Shown: positions 59,510 to 64,000 of the stretch, piece after piece
How positions within the stretch are numbered: position 1 is the stretch's first letter
Layout: each line of letters begins with the position of its first letter
Source: Actinomadura macra NBRC 14102
GTDB taxonomy: Bacteria; Actinomycetota; Actinomycetes; Streptosporangiales; Streptosporangiaceae
Length of the DNA: 64,000 bases
Assembly: GCF_001552215.1 (NCBI RefSeq)
Contig: NZ_BCQT01000009.1
Span: 1-64,000, forward strand
Reading direction: 5' to 3'
Notes under the pieces: generated by a model
What the model was told of the DNA's origin: nothing
The model's input: only the letters and a program-made list of their open reading frames with translations
Database searches by the model: none
Program-made: the position numbers and the translations under genes

Positions 59510-59880
59510 TGACCCCCGCCGAAGCGTGCGCCGTCCGCGTGGTCGACGCCCAGAAGGTCGCCGTCGTCTCGGCCTCGCTGCCGGACGCCGAGACGATCAC
59601 CGAGTTGGCCCAGGTGTTCGGGCTGCTGTCCGACCCGGGGCGGCTGCGGGTGATCACCGCGCTGCTCGAGGGCGGCGAGATGTGCGTCTGCGACATCGCC
59701 GCGTCCTGCCGGACCTCGGAGTCTGCGGTCTCGCACGCGCTGCGCCTGCTGCGCGCCAACCGCGTCGTCCGGGTCCGCCGAGCCGGACGGATAGCCTACT
59801 ACCGGCTGGACGACTCCCACGTCCGGCTGCTGCTCGACCTCGCCCTCGCCCATGTCGGGCATAGGGAGGAGGAGACATGA
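59491..59880 (+). CDS. ArsR/SmtB family metalloregulator
   Basis: 129 residues from ATG 59491; GTG 59509 is an alternative. Winged helix: FGLLSDPGRLRVITALLEG, SESAVSHALRLLRANRVVRVRRAGR. Metal ligands: a Cys pair in GGEMCVCDIA on the DNA-binding helix region and an alpha5 set D-x-H ... H-x-x-H/E in DDSHVRLLLDLALAHVGHREE, as in Zn/Ni/Co sensors (NmtR, CzrA type). Translationally coupled to the CDF exporter, which it should de-repress on metal excess. Confidence 0.93.
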   Translation: MSSASYVTPAEACAVRVVDAQKVAVVSASLPDAETITELAQVFGLLSDPGRLRVITALLEGGEMCVCDIAASCRTSESAVSHALRLLRANRVVRVRRAGRIAYYRLDDSHVRLLLDLALAHVGHREEET

Positions 59881-60920
59881 CCTGGCAGGACGATCCTGCG
59901 ACGAACGGACAGGGCCATGACCAGGGCCATGGGCACGGGCATGGGCATGGGCATGGCCACGGCGTCTCGGCCGACGCCGACCGCCGCTACCTGGGCGGCG
60001 CGCTCGCACTGATCCTGGTCTACATGATCGGCGAGGTCGTGATCGGCCTCCTCGCCCAGTCGCTGGCGCTCATCTCCGACGCCGCGCACATGATGACCGA
60101 CGCGTTCGCCATCGCGCTGGCGCTGGTCGCGATGCGGATCGCGGCGCGTCCCCCGAAGGGCGGCTACACCTACGGCCTGCGCCGGTCGGAGATCCTTTCG
60201 GCGCAGCTCAACGGGCTGACGCTGATCCTGCTCGCGGTCTTCTTCGTCTACGAGGGCGTGCAGCGGCTGATCGACCCGCCGAACGTCGAGGGCCATCTGG
60301 TGTTCTGGACGTCCCTCGCCGGGATCGTGGTGAACGTGGCGGCGACGTGGCTGATCAGCAAGGCGAACCGGGCCAGCCTCAACGTCGAGGGGGCCTTCCA
60401 GCACATCCTGAACGACCTGTACGCGTTCATCTCCACGGCCATCGCCGGGCTCGTGGTGTGGACGACCGGCTTCGCCCGCGCCGATGCGCTCGCCTCGCTG
60501 GTGGTGGCCGCGCTGATGCTCAAGGCCGGGTACGGGCTGCTGCGGGACGCGGGCCGGGTGCTGATGGAGGCCGCGCCCGCCGGCATCGACCCGTCCGAGC
60601 TCGGTGGCCGGCTGGCCCGGCGGCCGTGCGTGGAGGAGGTCCACGACCTGCACGTGTGGGAGGTCAGCTCCGGCTACCCCGCGCTGTCGGCGCACGTGCT
60701 CGTGGACGCCAAGGGCGACTGCCACGCCGTACGGCGTGATCTGCAACAGCTGCTGCGCAGCTCGTACGGGATCACGCACACGACACTGGAAGTCGATCAC
60801 ATCGACGAGGCCGCCTCGTCCAACGGCGGGCACGGCCACTGCGAGAACCCGCACGGCCCCCGCCACGTGTCCGGTGAGGCGCCCCACGAGCACGTGGGCC
60901 AGGCCTCCTGCGAACACTGA
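59877..60920 (+). CDS. Cation diffusion facilitator (CzcD-like) metal exporter
   Basis: 347 residues; ATG 59877 overlaps the regulator stop by ATGA. His-rich N terminus made of Gly-His repeats, six helices, transport-site motifs SDAAHMMTDAF (helix 2) and FQHILNDLYAF (helix 5), and a cytoplasmic C-terminal domain with VHDLHVWEV. C terminus again His/Cys-rich. Exports Zn, Co, Cd or Ni by proton antiport. Confidence 0.94.
   Translation: MTWQDDPATNGQGHDQGHGHGHGHGHGHGVSADADRRYLGGALALILVYMIGEVVIGLLAQSLALISDAAHMMTDAFAIALALVAMRIAARPPKGGYTYGLRRSEILSAQLNGLTLILLAVFFVYEGVQRLIDPPNVEGHLVFWTSLAGIVVNVAATWLISKANRASLNVEGAFQHILNDLYAFISTAIAGLVVWTTGFARADALASLVVAALMLKAGYGLLRDAGRVLMEAAPAGIDPSELGGRLARRPCVEEVHDLHVWEVSSGYPALSAHVLVDAKGDCHAVRRDLQQLLRSSYGITHTTLEVDHIDEAASSNGGHGHCENPHGPRHVSGEAPHEHVGQASCEH
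59913..59960 (+). repeat. GGNCAY hexamer repeat encoding Gly-His
   Basis: A run of six-base GGGCAT/GGCCAY units encodes the (Gly-His)n metal-binding tail of the CDF exporter. Confidence 0.75.
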
Positions 60921-60969
60921 GCACGGGTTGCGCTCACGCACCGTCCTTCTGGGACCCGCCTGCCGGGAT

Positions 60970-61232
60970 TCACCAACCGAAGAGGGCGGCCGCGGAGTCG
61001 TGACAGACGGCCCGAAGCCAGTCATCGCCCAGTTCCAGCGCGACCAGTGACTCCGACTGGTAGGCCACCGCGCACCGAGCAGCGGGCCGGCCTCGTCGAA
61101 GCACTCCCGCACCGCGCTCATCAGCCGCGGCGGCATGAAATGGACGTGCACGTCGATCAGGCCCGGCAGCCCGAGCGCCTGCCAGAAGGCCGGGACGGCC
61201 GCATCGGAACGGGCTCCAGCACGCCCCAGACC
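60970..61232 (-). pseudogene. Amidohydrolase remnant: N terminus joined to C terminus out of frame
   Basis: On the minus strand, FWQALGLPGLIDVHVHFMPPRL followed by SAVRECFDEAGPLLGARW is the start of a COG2159-type amidohydrolase, with the HxH metal motif. It is directly followed, in a different frame, by LVALELGDDWLRAVCHDSAAALFGW and a stop at 60970-60972, which is how such enzymes end. About 250 internal residues are missing, and the N-terminal frame has a TAG at 61233-61235 and no start codon after it. This accounts for most of the gap between the CDF and kinase genes. Confidence 0.85.
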
Positions 61233-61269
61233 CTAGACGATCAAAGACCCGTTCCCCGCGCCGGGTAGT

Positions 61270-62265
61270 GTGGCGCGGGTGCGGAGCAAGGCGGAGCTGG
61301 AGGCGGCGATCGGGGCCGGCGGCCGCGCCGTCCTGGTGATCAATTCCCGCTCCCGCAGGGGCCGCCGCCTGTACGGGACGGCGCGGCGGCTGCTGCGCGA
61401 GGCGGGGCTTGAGTTCGTCCACGTCTTCCCGGTGACCGAACCGGGGCGGCTGCGCGAGCTGTTCGCCGACGTCCTCGCCCTCGAACCCGACCTGGTCGTC
61501 GTCGGCGGCGGGGACGGGACGGTCGCCGAGGCGGTCGGCCACCTGGCGCACCGCGACGTCGCGCTCGGCGTGCTGCCGCTCGGCACCACCAACAACTTCG
61601 CGCGAAGCCTTGAGCTGCCGCTCGACCTGCCGGGCGCCGTCCGCACGCTCGCCGTCGCGGACCCGGACGGCGGCAAGGTCGCCGACGTGGACGTCGGCTG
61701 GTTCGCCAGCACCGGCGACCCGCAGGACGGGGGGCCGGGCGGCGACCGCGAGCACATCTTCGCCAACATGATCAGTATCGGGCTGTCGGTGGAGGTCGCC
61801 GGGAACGTCCCGCACGCGCTCAAGCGCGTCGTCGGCCGCCCCGCGTACGCGCTGACGGCGGCGCGGTTGCTGCCCCGGCACGAGGCGTTCACCGCGCGCA
61901 TCACGATCGATGGCGAGACCCGCGAAGTGATGACGCACCAGCTCAACGTCGCCAACGGCGCGCACCACAGCGGGCAGCGCATCGCCCGCGACGCCAGCCC
62001 CGACGACCGGCTCCTCGCCGTCTACCGGCTGGGCGACGAGCGGCGGCTGCGGCTGGCGTCGGCCACGGCCCGGCACGTGCTGACCGGGCCGTGGCGGTCG
62101 CTGGACGAGGACGCCTTCCTCACGACCGCGCATGTGGAGATCGAGACCGACCGTCCGCTGCGGGTGGACGTGGACGGCGAGGTCCGCGGCCGCACACCGG
62201 TGACGATCCGGCTGCGCGGCAACGCCCTGCGCGTGATCGTCCCGCGGAGCTTCGAGGACACCTGA
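61270..62265 (+). CDS. Diacylglycerol kinase-like lipid kinase
   Basis: 331 residues from GTG 61270 (GTG 61279 possible); no ribosome site, perhaps leaderless. DAGK catalytic domain: LVINSRSRRGRR, phosphate-binding VVVGGGDGTVAEAV, LPLGTTNNFARSL, and C-terminal substrate domain with MTHQLNVANG and LRVDVDGEVRG. The family phosphorylates diacylglycerol, sphingoid bases or related lipids (YegS/DgkB/BmrU type). Confidence 0.93.
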   Translation: MARVRSKAELEAAIGAGGRAVLVINSRSRRGRRLYGTARRLLREAGLEFVHVFPVTEPGRLRELFADVLALEPDLVVVGGGDGTVAEAVGHLAHRDVALGVLPLGTTNNFARSLELPLDLPGAVRTLAVADPDGGKVADVDVGWFASTGDPQDGGPGGDREHIFANMISIGLSVEVAGNVPHALKRVVGRPAYALTAARLLPRHEAFTARITIDGETREVMTHQLNVANGAHHSGQRIARDASPDDRLLAVYRLGDERRLRLASATARHVLTGPWRSLDEDAFLTTAHVEIETDRPLRVDVDGEVRGRTPVTIRLRGNALRVIVPRSFEDT

Positions 62266-62295
62266 GCTGCTCGCCGCCCGGCTCCGCGGCCCTCG

Positions 62296-63405
62296 TTAGA
62301 GCACGCCGCGGGCCGCGAGCAGTTCCTTCAGCCGATCGTGCGGGAGTGCCGGGGAGCGGTGCCCGTCCCGTCCGACCATGGTCTCGGCGCCGAGCAGGAC
62401 GTTCAGCACGGCCTCCTCGACCGCCTGGACGACCGCCTCGTAGAACGGGTCGATCAGGTTCCACGGGACGAACCGGAGGGTGTCGTAGCCCCCCTCCCCC
62501 GCCGGGAAGCCGCCGCTGATCGCGCCCGGGTTGGCGGTGGAGAACGCCATGAAGATGTCGCCGGACGAGTGCTGCCCGTAGGTGCCCGTCCGGGCGAGGC
62601 CCATCGGGACACGGCGGGCGAGGGCGGTGCACTGGCCGGGCAGCAGCGGCGCGTCCGTGCCGACGACCACGATGACCGAGCCCGCGCCGGACAGCCCGAG
62701 CCAGTCGGTGTCCCGCATCGGGTTGTCGTCGGCCATGTCCGCGCCGACGGGCACCCCGCACACCGTGAGCTGCTCGCGGCCACCGAAGTTGGCCTGGACG
62801 AACGCGCCGACCGTGTAGGTGTCCGGTCCGTGTTCCACGATCCGCGACGACGTGCCGCTGCCGCCCTTGTAGCCGTAGCAGTTCATGCCCGTCCCGCCGC
62901 CGACCGAGCCCTCCCGGACCGGGCCGCCGCGCGCCGCGTCGATCGCCGCGATGGCGTGCTCGGGCCGGACGTGGTCGCCGTGGATGTCGTTGAGGTAGCC
63001 GTCCCAGGTCTCGGCGACGACGGGCAGCATCCACTCGCGGGCGGACGGGCGCTCGCGCAGCGCCCACTCGATCGCGCCGCGGTGGCATGGCCCGACCGCG
63101 TGCGTGTTGGTGATCAGCATCGGCAGGGTCAGCGCACCGGTCTCGGCGATCCAGTGCGATCCGGTCATCTCGCCGTTGCCGTTCAGCGCGTGGATCCCGG
63201 CGGCGCACGGGTCGGTGAAGCCGGACCGGCCGCGCGGCAGCAGCGCGGTGACACCGGTGCGGACCGGGCCGCCGCTCGCGGTCAGCGGCCCGTCCCCGGA
63301 GATCAGCGTGGTGTAGCCGACCTCCACCCCCGGGACGTCGGTGATCGCGTTGTGCGGGCCGGGAGCGCCGGGCAGCGGCAGGCCGAACAGGCGGGCGCGG
63401 GTCAT
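62296..63405 (-). CDS. P1 (S58) family aminopeptidase, DmpA-like
   Basis: 369 residues from ATG 63405, five bases after GGAAGGG. Hallmarks: NAITDVPGVEVGYTTL, GIHALNGNGEMTG, GSVGGGTGMNCYGYKGGSGTSSR, and HSSGDIFMAFSTANPG. In DmpA/BapA relatives the precursor cuts itself before the Ser of the last motif to form alpha and beta chains with an N-terminal nucleophile; the motif is intact here. Acts on D-amino-acid or beta-peptides. Coupled by ATGA to the TetR gene. Confidence 0.92.
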   Translation of the reverse strand: MTRARLFGLPLPGAPGPHNAITDVPGVEVGYTTLISGDGPLTASGGPVRTGVTALLPRGRSGFTDPCAAGIHALNGNGEMTGSHWIAETGALTLPMLITNTHAVGPCHRGAIEWALRERPSAREWMLPVVAETWDGYLNDIHGDHVRPEHAIAAIDAARGGPVREGSVGGGTGMNCYGYKGGSGTSSRIVEHGPDTYTVGAFVQANFGGREQLTVCGVPVGADMADDNPMRDTDWLGLSGAGSVIVVVGTDAPLLPGQCTALARRVPMGLARTGTYGQHSSGDIFMAFSTANPGAISGGFPAGEGGYDTLRFVPWNLIDPFYEAVVQAVEEAVLNVLLGAETMVGRDGHRSPALPHDRLKELLAARGVL

Positions 63406-64000
63406 GTGTTCCCTTCCAGGTCGTGAAGTGCGCAACCGGTGGCATCGGCGGCGGAGGCGAGCAGCAGGTGTGCGGCCCGTGCGGTGTCGAGGGTGGGCAC
63501 CGCCATGACGATGTGCAGCCCGTACCCGTCCTCCAGCGCGACCAGGTTGCGGGCGATCGTGGTGGCGTCGCGGGTCAGCGTGAACGCGCCGGTGGCCACG
63601 CCGGTCTCCAGGATCCCGGCGTAGATGCCGACCTGCCGCTCGTACAGGCGGATGTGCTCGGCGGCGTACGAGGGCTCCCGGCGGGCGATGGTGCCGAGTT
63701 CGTACAGCAGCACGCACAGCTCGTCGCCCGGGCCGGAGGGCAGACCGCTGCGGATCATCGCCGTCAGCCTGCGCCGCGGGTCGGGTTCGCGGCGCACCGC
63801 CTCCTCCCGCCCGGAGCAGAACCGGTCGACGGCCTCGCGCTGCACCTCCCGCAGCAGGTCGATCAGGGTCGGAAAGTAGTACAGGACGGACCCGGACGAC
63901 ATCTCGGCCTGCTCGGCGACGTCACGCAACCGCAGATCGAGCACGCCGCGCTCGATCACCGCGCGGCGGGCGGCGGCGACGAGGGCGGCGCGCCGCTCAT
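63402..64000 (-). CDS. TetR family regulator (start outside window)
   Basis: At least 199 residues to the window edge; the frame stays open past 64000 (preceding codons read ERRAALVAAARRAVIERGV), so the N terminus is cut off; the GTG at 63959 is internal. Helix-turn-helix: LRLRDVAEQAEMSSGSVLYYFPTLIDLLREV. C-terminal TetR ligand domain. Overlaps the P1 peptidase start by 4 bp, so it likely controls that operon. Confidence 0.9.
   Translation of the reverse strand, partial: ERRAALVAAARRAVIERGVLDLRLRDVAEQAEMSSGSVLYYFPTLIDLLREVQREAVDRFCSGREEAVRREPDPRRRLTAMIRSGLPSGPGDELCVLLYELGTIARREPSYAAEHIRLYERQVGIYAGILETGVATGAFTLTRDATTIARNLVALEDGYGLHIVMAVPTLDTARAAHLLLASAADATGCALHDLEGNT

Noticed and set aside
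1..64000. tRNA genes, CRISPR arrays, insertion sequences, prophage or integrase genes
   Set aside because: Looked for and not seen: no cloverleaf-like sequences, no regularly spaced repeats, no transposase or integrase motifs in the translated frames.

Overview
The window is very GC-rich, uses GTG starts freely, and packs genes into tightly overlapping operons. It carries families typical of filamentous actinomycetes: DUF1707 and DUF6777 proteins, TIGR03668-type oxidoreductase, PASTA-less Ser/Thr kinases, GTPase-associated GAP1 protein, a secreted streptogrisin-like protease and a type II thioesterase. I read it as chromosome of a Thermomonosporaceae/Streptosporangiales-like actinomycete (inference; no rRNA or other phylogenetic marker is present). 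I found no tRNA, rRNA, CRISPR array, insertion sequence or prophage.

Layout. 1-3.3 kb: a heterodimeric ABC exporter (first gene cut by the window edge) converging on an orphan NarL/LuxR response regulator. 3.5-11.7 kb: single genes, namely an ornithine cyclodeaminase family protein, a secreted S1 protease, a type II thioesterase, an ADP-ribosylglycohydrolase, an alpha/beta hydrolase with a clear operator, a PPOX oxidoreductase, a class II aldolase and an ACT-domain protein. There is also an acyl-CoA dehydrogenase relic. 11.9-21.9 kb: a six-gene operon encoding a GrpE-like protein, a lidless Hsp70, an 885-residue protein with beta-sandwich repeats, a zinc-ribbon GTPase, a GAP1-family protein and a membrane-anchored zinc-ribbon GTPase. 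This is one of the two most interesting systems here. 22-28.2 kb: an MFS drug exporter, a PadR regulator with palindromic operator, an HtrA-like protease, a YdeP-type molybdopterin oxidoreductase and a DUF1707 protein.

28.2-35.0 kb: a catabolic island of amidase, D-2-hydroxyacid dehydrogenase, DUF3830, two Asp/Glu-racemase/maleate-isomerase superfamily proteins, a GntR/FCD regulator and a class III aminotransferase. It is tied together by three copies of a GATTGTCGACAATC-type operator. 35.0-36.6 kb: an acyl-CoA dehydrogenase pseudogene with a surviving operator-like repeat, and an AMACR-like CoA-transferase. 36.6-48.9 kb: a membrane/secreted protein of unknown function, a Ser/Thr kinase with an extracellular domain, a threonine dehydratase-like enzyme, and a FN3 / MoxR / DUF58 / transglutaminase-like operon whose transglutaminase core has lost its catalytic residues. 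An M50-like membrane protease follows, behind a perfect CRP/GlxR-type site.

49.1-56.6 kb: the second notable system, a five-gene operon of SWIM zinc finger, DUF5691, MoxR-like AAA+ ATPase, DUF5682 and VWA proteins, in which every junction is an exact 4-nt start/stop overlap. 56.6-64 kb: a Ser/Thr kinase divergent from a DUF6777 lipoprotein, a leaderless ArsR regulator coupled to a CDF metal exporter, an amidohydrolase relic, a diacylglycerol-kinase-like enzyme, and a P1-family peptidase coupled to a TetR regulator that runs off the window.

Functional assignments rest on motif recognition only; no database search was run.
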